From Pseudomonas sp. LBUM920 (GTDB taxonomy: Bacteria > Pseudomonadota > Gammaproteobacteria > Pseudomonadales > Pseudomonadaceae): 64,000 nt of DNA. The position numbers and the translations under genes were made by a program. Location of the stretch: assembly GCF_003852315.1 (NCBI RefSeq), contig NZ_CP027762.1:6305501-6369500 (forward strand), written 5' to 3'. The notes beneath the pieces were generated by a model. It saw only the letters and a list, made by a program, of their open reading frames with translations, did not search any database and had not been told where the DNA came from. The number at the start of each line of letters is the position of its first letter. Positions within the stretch are counted from its first letter, which is position 1. Shown piece by piece: positions 33,892 through 42,741 of the stretch.

Positions 33892-35484
33892 ATGCGCCTC
33901 GCTGCCCTACCGCTATTGCTAGCCCCTCTATTTATTGCGCCGGCGGCCCTGGCTGCTACCAGTTTAAGCGTGTGTACCGAAGCCAGCCCTGAAGGGTTCG
34001 ATGTGGTGCAATACAACTCGCTCACCACTACAAATGCCTCGGCCGACGTCCTGATGAACCGCCTCGTGGACTACGACGCCGCCAGCGGCAAGCTGGTGCC
34101 GAGCCTCGCAGACAGTTGGGACGTTTCGCCAGATGGCCTGACGTACACCTTCAAGCTGCACCCGGATGTGAAATTCCACCGCACCGAATACTTCACCCCA
34201 AGCCGCACCCTCACCGCCGAAGATGTGCGCTTCAGTTTCGAGCGCATGCTCGACCCGGCCAACCCATGGCACAAGATCGCCCAAAGCGGCTTCCCACATG
34301 CCCAGTCGCTACAGTTGCCGACGCTGGTCAAGAAGATCGACGCCCTCGACCCGCTGACCGTGCGCTTCACGCTCGATCATGCCGACTCGACCTTCCTCGC
34401 CGCGTTGAGCATGGGCTTTGCCTCAATCTACCCGGCCGAATACGCCGACAAGCTGCTCAAGGCCGGCACTCCGGAGAAGCTTAATAGCCAACCTATCGGC
34501 ACCGGCCCGTTTGTTTTCGTCCGGTTCCAGAAAGATGCCGTGGTTCGCTACAAAGCCAACCCGGACTATTTCGCCGGCAAACCGGCTGTGGATAACTTGC
34601 TGTTCGCCATTACCCCGGACGCCAACGTGCGCCTGCAGAAATTGCATCGCGACGAATGCCAGATCGCCCTCTCGCCCAAGCCGCTGGATGTGGGCGAGGC
34701 CGAAAAAGACCCGGCATTGAAGGTGGAGAAAACCGCCGCCTTCATGACTGCATTCGTAGCCATCAACAGCCAGCATCCGCCGCTGGACAAGCCGGAAGTG
34801 CGCCAGGCAATCAATCTGGCGTTCGACAAGAACAGCTACCTCAAGGCCGTGTTTGAAGGCACCGCCGAGGCGGCCAATGGCATTTATCCACCCAATACCT
34901 GGAGCTATGCCAAAGACCTGCCGGGTTATCCACAGGACATCGCCAAGGCCAGGACGCTGCTCGACCGCGCGGGGCTCAAGGACGGTTTCAAGACCACCAT
35001 TTGGACACGACCAACCGGCAGCTTGCTGAACCCCAACCCTAACTTGGGTGCACAACTGTTGCAGGCAGACCTGGCCAAGATCGGCATCCAGGCAGAGATA
35101 CGCGTGATCGAATGGGGCGAACTGATTCGCCGCGCCAAGGCTGGTGAACATGACCTGCTGTTCATGGGCTGGGCCGGCGATAACGGCGACCCGGATAACT
35201 TCCTCACCCCGCAGTTCTCTTGCGCGGCGGTGAAATCCGGCACCAACTTTGCCCGCTACTGCGACCCCGCGCTGGACAAACTGATCAGCGCTGGCAAGAC
35301 CACCAGCGAGCAAGGCGTACGCACCAAGTTGTATCAACAGGCCCAGGCGCAGATCCAGCAGCAGGCGTTGTGGCTGCCGCTGGCGCATCCGACCGCGTTT
35401 GCCCTGACACGCAAGAATGTCGAGGGCTATCAGGTGAGCCCGTTCGGGCGCCAGGACTTCTCGAAAGTCAGCGTCAAGCCCTGA
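33892..35484 (+). CDS. ABC transporter substrate-binding protein (dipeptide/SBP type 5)
   Basis: This 530-residue periplasmic protein has a signal peptide (residues 1-22, ending PAALA) and the SBP family 5 fold. The family signature block covers DVLMNRLVDYDAASGKLVPSLADSW. It resembles DppA-like proteins and the pseudomonad PA5317. No permease or ATPase gene adjoins it, so the transporter core must be encoded elsewhere; this is common in pseudomonads, where several binding proteins share one Dpp permease. AAAGGAA precedes the ATG. Confidence 0.93.
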   Translation: MRLAALPLLLAPLFIAPAALAATSLSVCTEASPEGFDVVQYNSLTTTNASADVLMNRLVDYDAASGKLVPSLADSWDVSPDGLTYTFKLHPDVKFHRTEYFTPSRTLTAEDVRFSFERMLDPANPWHKIAQSGFPHAQSLQLPTLVKKIDALDPLTVRFTLDHADSTFLAALSMGFASIYPAEYADKLLKAGTPEKLNSQPIGTGPFVFVRFQKDAVVRYKANPDYFAGKPAVDNLLFAITPDANVRLQKLHRDECQIALSPKPLDVGEAEKDPALKVEKTAAFMTAFVAINSQHPPLDKPEVRQAINLAFDKNSYLKAVFEGTAEAANGIYPPNTWSYAKDLPGYPQDIAKARTLLDRAGLKDGFKTTIWTRPTGSLLNPNPNLGAQLLQADLAKIGIQAEIRVIEWGELIRRAKAGEHDLLFMGWAGDNGDPDNFLTPQFSCAAVKSGTNFARYCDPALDKLISAGKTTSEQGVRTKLYQQAQAQIQQQALWLPLAHPTAFALTRKNVEGYQVSPFGRQDFSKVSVKP

Positions 35485-35490
35485 TGACCT

Positions 35491-35512
35491 GCCCCGCCCT
35501 TGCGGGCGGGGC
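35491..35512. terminator. GC-rich hairpin between ABC gene and radC
   Basis: GCCCCGCCC / GGGCGGGGC has 9-bp arms and a 4-base loop. It lies 7 bases past the ABC gene stop and touches the last base of radC on the other strand. No T-run follows, so it may end transcripts weakly or serve as a 3'-end stabiliser. Confidence 0.6.
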
Positions 35513-36186
35513 TACATCCACCCGTATTCCGCCATCGACAACGGATCACCATCACCGACGATGATGTGATCCAGCACCCGCACATCCACCACCTCCAACG
35601 CCTTTTGCAGCAACTTGGTCAATTTTCGATCAGCCGCACTCGGCTCGACACTCCCGGAAGGATGGTTGTGACACAGAATCAACGCTGCCGCGTTGTACGC
35701 CAACGCACGCTTGACCACTTGCCGCGGGTAAACAATGGCAGTGTCGATGGTGCCTTGAGACAGCGCCTCAAAGCCCAGAACGCGGTGCTTGGAGTCGAGA
35801 AACAGGCAGCCAAAGATCTCGTGAGGCTCATGACGCAGCAGCGCCTTGAGGTAGTCACGCACTGCCAGCGGGCTTTCCAGCACCGAGTCCGCGCGCAGGC
35901 GTTCGGCCATGTGCCGTCGGGACATCTCCAGCACAGCCTGCAACTGGGCAAACTTTGCCGGCCCTAACCCCAAATGCTGGCTGAACAGCGTCTGGTTGGC
36001 CTCCAACAGCGGGCGAAGGCCGCCAAATTGCGCCAGTAAATGGCGCGCCAGGTCGACCGCGCTTCTGCCCGACACCCCGGTGCGCAGGAAGATTGCCAGC
36101 AGTTCGGCATCCGACAGCGTTGCCGCGCCCCATTCCAAAAGTTTCTCCCGCGGACGTTCCGCCACAGGCCAATCGCGAATACTCAT
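35512..36186 (-). CDS. radC: RadC/JAMM-domain DNA repair-like protein
   Basis: This 224-residue protein has an N-terminal helix-hairpin-helix region (about 1-95) and a C-terminal JAMM/MPN+ domain with the metal motif CHNHPSGSVEPSAAD. The family is named DNA repair protein RadC, but the E. coli phenotype was traced to recG and the true role is unclear; JAMM proteins are usually metallopeptidases or deubiquitinase-like. Here it is divergent from coaBC, the common pseudomonad arrangement. Confidence 0.94.
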   Translation of the reverse strand: MSIRDWPVAERPREKLLEWGAATLSDAELLAIFLRTGVSGRSAVDLARHLLAQFGGLRPLLEANQTLFSQHLGLGPAKFAQLQAVLEMSRRHMAERLRADSVLESPLAVRDYLKALLRHEPHEIFGCLFLDSKHRVLGFEALSQGTIDTAIVYPRQVVKRALAYNAAALILCHNHPSGSVEPSAADRKLTKLLQKALEVVDVRVLDHIIVGDGDPLSMAEYGWM

Positions 36187-36329
36187 CCCACCTCCGTGTG
36201 CATGTGCGCCGCTGTTGCCCGGCGGACGCTGTGTTATCTTAAGCCCTCTTTTTTGCGTGCGATTTCTCCTGGGGAGGGGGCATCGCAGGCGTCATTGAAC
36301 TGGCATCACTGAACTGGAAAGGCAAACCA

Positions 36330-37538
36330 ATGCAGCGTCTGTATCGGAAACGCATCGTTCTCGGCGTCGGCGGCGGCATTGCCGCCTACAAGAGCGCAGA
36401 GCTGGTTCGCAGGCTCCTGGACCAGGGCGCCGAAGTGCGCGTAGTCATGACCCGCGGCGGCAGCGAGTTCATCACCCCGCTCACCATGCAAGCTTTGTCC
36501 GGCCACCCGGTTCATCTGGACCTGCTGGACCCGGCGGCCGAAGCCGCGATGGGCCATATCGAGCTGGCCAAATGGGCCGATCTGGTACTGATCGCCCCGG
36601 CAACCGCCGACTTGATCGCCCGCCTGGCCCAAGGCATCGCCGATGACCTGCTGACCACGCTGGTGCTGGCCACTGACGCCACCGTCGCCATCGCCCCGGC
36701 CATGAACCAGGCCATGTGGCGCGACCCGGCGACCCAGGCCAACACCCAGCTCCTGCAAAGCCGAGGCCTCAAGGTGTTCGGCCCGGCGTCCGGCAGCCAG
36801 GCCTGCGGCGACGTCGGCATGGGCCGCATGCTCGAAGCCACCGACCTGGCGCTTTGCGCCGCCGAGTGTTTCCAGCACCTGGCCCTTACCGGCAAACACG
36901 TGCTGATCACCGCCGGCCCGACTCAGGAAAACATCGACCCGGTGCGCTACATCACCAACCATAGCTCAGGGAAAATGGGCTTTGCATTGGCCGAAGCGGC
37001 GGTCGAGGCAGGCGCACGTGTCACCTTGATCACCGGCCCGGTGCATTTGCCGACGCCTGATCGGGTCACGCGAATCGACGTAGTCAGCGCCCGGGACATG
37101 CTGGCGGCTTGCGAGGCAGCCATTCCCTGCGACCTGTTTATCGCCTCGGCAGCGGTTGCAGACTACCGCCCGGAAGTCGTAGCCCCGCAAAAGCTTAAGA
37201 AAGACCCTACAAGCGGCGACGGCCTGCTCCTGCAAATGGTGCGCAACCCCGACATCCTGGCAACCATCGCCACGCGTGCGGACCGCCCTTTCAGCGTCGG
37301 CTTTGCCGCCGAAACCGAGCACCTGCTGGACTACGCGGCACGCAAATTGAAAGACAAAAACCTCGATCTGATCGTTGCCAATGATGTCGCCAACCCCAGC
37401 ATCGGCTTCAACAGCGAGGAAAATGCCATCAGCGTGATCGACCGCGAGTTGCACGCCACCGTTTTCGCCCAGACCAGCAAAGGCAAAATTGCCCGCCAAC
37501 TGATCTCATTTATCGCCCAACGGCTGAACCAGGTTTAA
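36330..37538 (+). CDS. coaBC: Bifunctional phosphopantothenoylcysteine decarboxylase/synthetase
   Basis: This 402-residue fusion makes 4'-phosphopantetheine for coenzyme A. The N-terminal CoaC flavoprotein part (about 1-185) has the catalytic His in MGHIELAKWAD and the active-site Cys in GSQACGDVGMGRM. The C-terminal CoaB synthetase part (about 190-400) has ITAGPTQENIDPVRYI and the lysine-rich KLKKDP loop that contacts CTP. Length and motifs are normal. It is followed after 5 bases by dut, so the two are an operon. Confidence 0.97.
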   Translation: MQRLYRKRIVLGVGGGIAAYKSAELVRRLLDQGAEVRVVMTRGGSEFITPLTMQALSGHPVHLDLLDPAAEAAMGHIELAKWADLVLIAPATADLIARLAQGIADDLLTTLVLATDATVAIAPAMNQAMWRDPATQANTQLLQSRGLKVFGPASGSQACGDVGMGRMLEATDLALCAAECFQHLALTGKHVLITAGPTQENIDPVRYITNHSSGKMGFALAEAAVEAGARVTLITGPVHLPTPDRVTRIDVVSARDMLAACEAAIPCDLFIASAAVADYRPEVVAPQKLKKDPTSGDGLLLQMVRNPDILATIATRADRPFSVGFAAETEHLLDYAARKLKDKNLDLIVANDVANPSIGFNSEENAISVIDRELHATVFAQTSKGKIARQLISFIAQRLNQV

Positions 37539-37543
37539 TTGAC

Positions 37544-37999
37544 ATGCACGCTTTGCAAGCCAAGATTCTCGACCCACGCATCGGCAACGAATTCCCACTG
37601 CCGACCTACGCCACCCCAGGCTCCGCCGGGTTGGACCTGCGCGCCATGCTCAAGCAAGACACCGTTCTTGAACCGGGCCAGACCCTCCTGATCCCTACCG
37701 GCCTGTCGATTTACGTTGGCGATCCGGGCCTGGCGGCACTGATCCTGCCGCGCTCCGGCCTGGGCCACAAACACGGCATCGTGCTGGGCAACCTGGTCGG
37801 CCTGATCGACTCCGACTACCAGGGCGAGCTAATGGTGTCGTGCTGGAACCGCGGCCAGACCGCCTTCAACATTGCTGTTGGCGAGCGTATCGCGCAACTG
37901 GTGCTGGTGCCGGTGGTGCAAGCGCACTTCGAACTGATTCAGGAGTTCGATGAGACTCAACGCGGCGCAGGCGGTTTTGGGCATTCCGGCAGCCACTGA
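37544..37999 (+). CDS. dut: dUTP diphosphatase
   Basis: This 151-residue trimeric dUTPase has all five motifs: GSAGLDLRA, the RSGLG loop, GLIDSDYQGEL, GERIAQLV and the C-terminal P-loop-like GAGGFGHSG. It hydrolyses dUTP to dUMP, supplying thymidylate synthesis and keeping uracil out of DNA. It starts 5 bases after coaBC, as in other gamma-proteobacteria. Confidence 0.97.
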   Translation: MHALQAKILDPRIGNEFPLPTYATPGSAGLDLRAMLKQDTVLEPGQTLLIPTGLSIYVGDPGLAALILPRSGLGHKHGIVLGNLVGLIDSDYQGELMVSCWNRGQTAFNIAVGERIAQLVLVPVVQAHFELIQEFDETQRGAGGFGHSGSH

Positions 38000-38263
38000 C
38001 TAAGCTGAATCAGGCCGGACGCTTTTGTCCGGCCCGATGCCACCGCAAGGCTTTTCAGGACGAAGAATGCGCGGAATTAATCAGCGAGATTTCATCATTG
38101 AAATCAATGCATTACGCAGCTATAAGCACGTAGTGCCAGCTCCGATGGCACTTTTGCACCACGAACTCTCTGCCGAAAACGCCGTCATACCCTTCAGTTT
38201 GAGCCTGCCGGTCAGCCACTTTAAGGCCAGCTTTGCCCCCTTCAGATGGAGTTTCCCCCCGCG

Positions 38264-39661
38264 ATGAGTACCGCAGCCCGAGTAGCCCCGACATTTCCCG
38301 ACAGCATCTTTCGCGCCTATGACATCCGTGGCGTCGTGCCCAAGACCCTGACCGCCGAAACCGCCTATTGGATCGGCCGTGCCATCGGCTCCCAAAGCCT
38401 GGCCCAGGGCGAACCCAATGTATCGGTAGGCCGCGATGGCCGCTTGTCCGGCCCGGAGCTGGTGGAACAACTGATCCAGGGCCTGGCCGACAGCGGCTGC
38501 CACGTCAGCGATGTGGGCCTGGTGCCGACCCCTGCGTTGTACTACGCAGCCAACGTACAGGCTGGCAAGTCCGGCGTTATGCTCACCGGCAGCCATAATC
38601 CGTCGGACTACAACGGCTTCAAGATCGTCATCGCCGGTGACACCCTCGCCAACGAACAGATTCAGGCGCTGCACGAGCGCCTGAAGACCAACGATCTGAC
38701 CACCGGCACCGGCAGCATCACCAAAGTCGATATTCTTCAACGCTACTCTGACCAGATCACTGGCGACGTCAAACTCGCCCGCCGCCTGAAAGTAGTGGTG
38801 GACTGCGGCAACGGCGCGGCCGGCGTGATTGCCCCGCAACTGCTCGAAGCCCTGAACTGCGAAGTGATCCCGTTGTTCTGCGACGTCGACGGCAACTTCC
38901 CTAACCACCACCCGGACCCGGGCAAGCCTGAAAACCTGGTGGACCTGATCGCCAAGGTCAAGGAAACCGGCGCCGACGTGGGCCTGGCGTTCGACGGTGA
39001 CGGCGACCGCGTCGGCGTGGTGACCAACACCGGCGAGAACGTGTTCGCCGACCGCCTGCTGATGTTGTTTGCCCGCGACGTGGTGGCCCGTAACCCCAAC
39101 GCCGAAATCATCTTCGACGTGAAGTGCACCCGCCGCCTCACCCCGCTGATCAAGGAATACGGCGGTCGCCCACTAATGTGGAAGACCGGCCACTCGTTGA
39201 TCAAAAAGAAAATGAAGGAAACCGGCGCGCTGTTGGCCGGCGAAATGAGCGGCCACGTGTTCTTCAAAGAGCGCTGGTTCGGGTTCGACGACGGCATTTA
39301 CAGCGCCGCCCGTCTGCTGGAGATCCTCAGCAAGGAAAAATCCACGGCGCAGGAGCTGTTTCAGACCTTCCCGAATGATATTTCTACGCCAGAGATCAAT
39401 ATCCATGTGACCGAGGAGAGCAAATTCAGCATCATTGACGCACTGCACGATGCGCAATGGGGCGAAGGCGCCAACCTGACCACCATTGATGGTGTGCGCG
39501 TCGATTACGCCAAAGGCTGGGGCCTGGTTCGTGCGTCCAACACCACACCGGTGCTGGTCCTGCGTTTCGAGGCGGATACCGAGGCTGAGTTGCAGCGCAT
39601 CAAGGACGTGTTCCACGCCCAGTTGAAACGTGTTGCCCCTGATCTCCAATTACCGTTCTGA
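38264..39661 (+). CDS. algC: Phosphomannomutase/phosphoglucomutase AlgC
   Basis: This 465-residue enzyme of the alpha-D-phosphohexomutase family has the phosphoserine in TGSHNPSDYNG (about residue 108), the Mg loop DGDGDR and the C-terminal phosphate-binding RASNTTPVLVLRFE. It converts mannose-6-P and glucose-6-P to the 1-phosphates for alginate, LPS and other polysaccharides. I chose the ATG at 38264, where GGAG lies 11 bases upstream. This is the short form; some pseudomonads carry a long N-terminal extension. The upstream 264 bases contain no convincing gene, though an 80-codon frame ends on the ATG. Confidence 0.96.
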   Translation: MSTAARVAPTFPDSIFRAYDIRGVVPKTLTAETAYWIGRAIGSQSLAQGEPNVSVGRDGRLSGPELVEQLIQGLADSGCHVSDVGLVPTPALYYAANVQAGKSGVMLTGSHNPSDYNGFKIVIAGDTLANEQIQALHERLKTNDLTTGTGSITKVDILQRYSDQITGDVKLARRLKVVVDCGNGAAGVIAPQLLEALNCEVIPLFCDVDGNFPNHHPDPGKPENLVDLIAKVKETGADVGLAFDGDGDRVGVVTNTGENVFADRLLMLFARDVVARNPNAEIIFDVKCTRRLTPLIKEYGGRPLMWKTGHSLIKKKMKETGALLAGEMSGHVFFKERWFGFDDGIYSAARLLEILSKEKSTAQELFQTFPNDISTPEINIHVTEESKFSIIDALHDAQWGEGANLTTIDGVRVDYAKGWGLVRASNTTPVLVLRFEADTEAELQRIKDVFHAQLKRVAPDLQLPF

Positions 39662-39680
39662 TTTTTTACCGGAGCCCTGA

Positions 39681-40586
39681 ATGACCCTCGAACGCGAAGC
39701 CGCTGCCAATACTGCCAAGGTCCTGTCCGAAGCGTTGCCTTACATTCGACGCTACGTCGGCAAGACGCTGGTGATCAAGTACGGCGGCAATGCCATGGAA
39801 AGCGACGAGCTGAAAACCGGCTTTGCCCGCGACATCGTGTTGATGAAAGCTGTCGGGATCAACCCGGTGGTGGTGCACGGTGGCGGCCCGCAAATCGGCG
39901 ACCTGCTCAAGCGCTTGTCGATCGAGAGTCACTTCATTGATGGCATGCGCGTCACAGACGCGCAGACCATGGACGTGGTGGAGATGGTCCTTGGTGGCCA
40001 AGTCAACAAAGACATCGTCAACCTGATCAACCGACATGGTGGCAGCGCCATCGGCCTGACCGGCAAGGACGCGGAGCTGATCCGCGCGAAAAAACTGACA
40101 GTTACCCGTCAGACGCCAGAGATGACCCAGCCGGAAATCATCGACATCGGCCAGGTCGGTGAAGTGATCGGCATCAACACCGACCTGCTGAACCTGCTGG
40201 TCAAGGGTGACTTCATTCCGGTGATCGCGCCTATCGGCGTGGGCGCCAACGGTGAGTCCTACAACATCAACGCCGACCTGGTAGCCGGTAAAGTGGCCGA
40301 AGCGCTGAAGGCTGAAAAGCTGATGCTGCTGACCAACATTGCCGGCCTGATGGACAAGGAAGGCAAGGTGCTGACGGGTTTGACCACCCAGCAGGTGGAC
40401 GAGCTGATCGCCGACGGCACCATCTACGGCGGCATGCTGCCGAAGATCCGTTGCGCGCTGGAAGCCGTACAAGGCGGCGTGGGTAGCTCGCTGATTCTGG
40501 ATGGCCGCGTGCCTAATGCAATTCTGCTGGAAATCTTCACCGATACCGGTGTGGGCACGCTGATCAGTAATCGCAAGCGTCCTTAA
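39681..40586 (+). CDS. argB: Acetylglutamate kinase
   Basis: This 301-residue amino acid kinase performs the second step of arginine synthesis, phosphorylating N-acetylglutamate. The ATP site begins VIKYGGNAM, and the acetylglutamate loop VHGGGPQIGD and the C-terminal GGMLPKI are present. The N-terminal helix before the kinase core (residues 1-25) is typical of the arginine-inhibited hexameric form. GGAG precedes the ATG by six bases, and it follows algC after 19 bases, so they are probably co-transcribed. Confidence 0.97.
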   Translation: MTLEREAAANTAKVLSEALPYIRRYVGKTLVIKYGGNAMESDELKTGFARDIVLMKAVGINPVVVHGGGPQIGDLLKRLSIESHFIDGMRVTDAQTMDVVEMVLGGQVNKDIVNLINRHGGSAIGLTGKDAELIRAKKLTVTRQTPEMTQPEIIDIGQVGEVIGINTDLLNLLVKGDFIPVIAPIGVGANGESYNINADLVAGKVAEALKAEKLMLLTNIAGLMDKEGKVLTGLTTQQVDELIADGTIYGGMLPKIRCALEAVQGGVGSSLILDGRVPNAILLEIFTDTGVGTLISNRKRP

Positions 40587-40596
40587 GCTTCAGAAA

Positions 40597-40638
40597 ACAA
40601 AAGGCCCCGCTCAATCACATTGAGCGGGGCCTTTTTTA
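40597..40638 (+). terminator. Intrinsic terminator after argB
   Basis: AAGGCCCCGCTCAAT / ATTGAGCGGGGCCTT, with 15-bp arms around a 4-base loop and a T6 tract, lies 13 bases past the argB stop. It is the strongest terminator in the window. Confidence 0.93.
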
Positions 40639-40667
40639 TGAGGTCTTCAAGGTGGAATGCAATCCAA

Positions 40668-40757
40668 TGTGGGAGCGGGCTTGCTCGCGAATGCGGAGCG
40701 TCAGTCAATACATCTGCTGAATGACCGACTGCATTCGCGAGCAAGCCCGCTCCCACA
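40668..40757. repeat. REP doublet, type A
   Basis: The left unit GGAGCGGGCTTGCTCGCGAA faces TTCGCGAGCAAGCCCGCTCC across about 40 bases. It lies in the convergent gap between argB and pyrE, next to the argB terminator. Confidence 0.85.
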
Positions 40758-40784
40758 AGGGGTTTGCGACGCCTTTGGATCGCC

Positions 40785-41429
40785 TCAGACGCCGAACTGC
40801 TCGCGGTACGCACGCACCGCCGGCAAGTGCTGCTTGAGCTGCGGATCGTCTTCCAGGAACTGCAACACCTGGTTCAGCGACACAATGCTCACCACCGGAA
40901 TGCCGAAATCACGTTCCACTTCCTGAATTGCCGACAACTCACCGTTGCCGCGCTCCTGACGATTCAGCGCGATCAGCACGCCGGCGGCCTTGGCGCCATC
41001 TTGGGATGCGATGATCTGCATCACCTCACGGATGGCGGTACCGGCGGTGATCACGTCATCGATGATCAGCACGTCGCCCTTGAGCGGAGCCCCAACCAGG
41101 CTACCGCCTTCGCCATGTGCCTTGGCCTCTTTGCGGTTGAAGCACCACGGCAGATCCAGCCCGTGATGTTCAGCCAACGCCACGGCAGTCGCGGCCGCCA
41201 GCGGGATGCCCTTGTAGGCTGGGCCAAACAAAACGTCGAAGGAAATGCCGCTTTCAACGATGGCTGCCGCGTAAAAACGACCCAGCTGAGCCAGGGCCGA
41301 ACCCGAGTTGAACAGGCCTGCATTGAAGAAGTACGGGCTGGTGCGCCCGGACTTCAAAGTGAACTCACCGAAGCGCAAAACGCCGCGATCGATGGCAAAA
41401 CGAATGAAATCGCGTTGATACGCCTGCAT
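40785..41429 (-). CDS. pyrE: Orotate phosphoribosyltransferase
   Basis: This 214-residue type I PRTase has the PRPP motif VLIIDDVITAGTAIRE and the N-terminal LKSGRTSPYFFNAG that contacts orotate. It makes OMP in pyrimidine biosynthesis. I take ATG 41429 (MQAYQRDFIRF), which gives the E. coli length; the frame upstream adds seven residues with no conservation. It is divergent from crc with 82 bases between. Confidence 0.97.
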   Translation of the reverse strand: MQAYQRDFIRFAIDRGVLRFGEFTLKSGRTSPYFFNAGLFNSGSALAQLGRFYAAAIVESGISFDVLFGPAYKGIPLAAATAVALAEHHGLDLPWCFNRKEAKAHGEGGSLVGAPLKGDVLIIDDVITAGTAIREVMQIIASQDGAKAAGVLIALNRQERGNGELSAIQEVERDFGIPVVSIVSLNQVLQFLEDDPQLKQHLPAVRAYREQFGV

Positions 41430-41511
41430 GAAAAAAGCCTCAGATACCACGGATTTAGCTAATTAGGTAGACGGCGTGTATCATACACGCACGCGATTTT
41501 TGGGGCCATTT

Positions 41512-42291
41512 ATGCGGATCATCAGTGTGAACGTCAATGGTATTCAGGCTGCAGTCGAGCGTGGTTTGCTCAGTTGGCTGCAAGCACAGAATGCCGACGT
41601 CATCTGCCTGCAGGACACCCGCGCCTCCGCCTTTGAACTGGACGACCCAGCCTTCCAACTGGATGGCTACTTCCTTTATGCCTGCGATGCCGAAGTGCCC
41701 ACCCAAGGTGGCGTGGCTTTGTACTCGCGGTTGCAACCCAAGGCGGTCATCAGCGGCCTCGGCTTCGAGACAGCCGACCGCTACGGGCGCTACCTGCAGG
41801 CCGATTTCGACAAGGTCAGCATCGCGACCTTGCTGCTCCCTTCGGGGCAGAACGGCGATGAAGACTTGAACCAGAAGTTCAAGCTAATGGACGATTTCGC
41901 CCGTTATCTGGATAAACAGCGACGCAAACGTCGCGAGTACATTTACTGTGGCTCGCTGTACGTGGCGCAACAGAAGCTGGATATCAAGAACTGGCGCGAC
42001 AGCCAACAATCCCCGGGCTTCCTGGCGCCGGAACGTGCCTGGATGGACGAGATTGTCGGCAACATGGGCTATGTTGACGCCCTGCGCGAAGTCAGCCGCG
42101 AAGGCGACCAGTACAGCTGGTGGCCGGATAACGAACAGGCCGAGATGCTTAACCTGGGCTGGCGTTTCGACTACCAGCTGCTGACCCCGGGGCTTCGCCG
42201 CTTTGTTCGCAGCGCACGCCTGCCGCGTCAGCCACGCTTCTCGCAGCACGCGCCGCTGATCGTGGACTACGACTGGACATTGACCATCTAA
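41512..42291 (+). CDS. crc: Catabolite repression control protein Crc
   Basis: This 259-residue protein has the exonuclease III/endonuclease-exonuclease-phosphatase fold (MRIISVNVNGIQAAV) but several of the catalytic residues of ExoIII are replaced. Crc acts with Hfq as a translational repressor of catabolic mRNAs having A-rich sites. The pyrE-crc divergence and the exact 259-residue length match other pseudomonads. Here it may also control the dad and pau genes in the same window, as in other species. GGGG precedes the ATG. Confidence 0.97.
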   Translation: MRIISVNVNGIQAAVERGLLSWLQAQNADVICLQDTRASAFELDDPAFQLDGYFLYACDAEVPTQGGVALYSRLQPKAVISGLGFETADRYGRYLQADFDKVSIATLLLPSGQNGDEDLNQKFKLMDDFARYLDKQRRKRREYIYCGSLYVAQQKLDIKNWRDSQQSPGFLAPERAWMDEIVGNMGYVDALREVSREGDQYSWWPDNEQAEMLNLGWRFDYQLLTPGLRRFVRSARLPRQPRFSQHAPLIVDYDWTLTI

Positions 42292-42305
42292 GGTCTTTTT
42301 CCAGG

Positions 42306-42340
42306 CACAAAAAAAACCGACATCGCTGTCGGTTTTTTTG
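42306..42340. terminator. Bidirectional terminator between crc and DUF4870 gene
   Basis: AAAAAAAACCGACA / TGTCGGTTTTTTT surrounds a 5-base loop in the gap between the convergent genes. Both runs are present, so either transcript can end here. Confidence 0.9.
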
Positions 42341-42350
42341 TGGGCGCTCA

Positions 42351-42719
42351 TTATTTGACCAATCGCCAGGTAAAGGGATAGCGATAGGCAATCCCCTTGC
42401 TGGCTTTGATTGCGCCGATGATCGTCAGCACCACCGTGGCGATCGCCAGGGCAGTCATCAGGAAAAAACCAATCACCGCAAACGCCAGCACGATGCAAAC
42501 CAGCCAGGCAATGGCCACGGTGATCTGGAAGTTCAAGGCCTCCTTGCCCTGATCATCAATGAACGGGTCCACTTCCTTCTTCATCTGCCACAGGATCAGC
42601 GGCCCGACGACACTGCCGAAGGGAAACACAAACCCCAGGAACGCCGAGAGGTGACACAACATTGCTCCCTGACGCACTTCGTAAGGAGGCGTGGGTACAG
42701 GCAGTTGGTGGTCACTCAT
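42351..42719 (-). CDS. DUF4870 membrane protein
   Basis: This 122-residue protein has three hydrophobic stretches (about 22-45, 60-85 and 90-112) and the DUF4870/TIC20-like block LSAFLGFVFPFGSVVGPLILW near the N-terminus. It is probably an inner-membrane protein of unknown function. It follows rph by 22 bases in the same direction, so it is likely co-transcribed. The corresponding gene stands between crc and rph in other pseudomonads. Confidence 0.88.
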   Translation of the reverse strand: MSDHQLPVPTPPYEVRQGAMLCHLSAFLGFVFPFGSVVGPLILWQMKKEVDPFIDDQGKEALNFQITVAIAWLVCIVLAFAVIGFFLMTALAIATVVLTIIGAIKASKGIAYRYPFTWRLVK

Positions 42720-42741
42720 GGCGTTGCTCCTTGCGGCCGTT

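Noticed and set aside
38163..38190. AlgU-like promoter before algC (GAACTC-N16-TCATA)
   Set aside because: Spacing fits, but the -10 half matches the TCTGA consensus only in part, and I found no AlgR site nearby; too weak to list.
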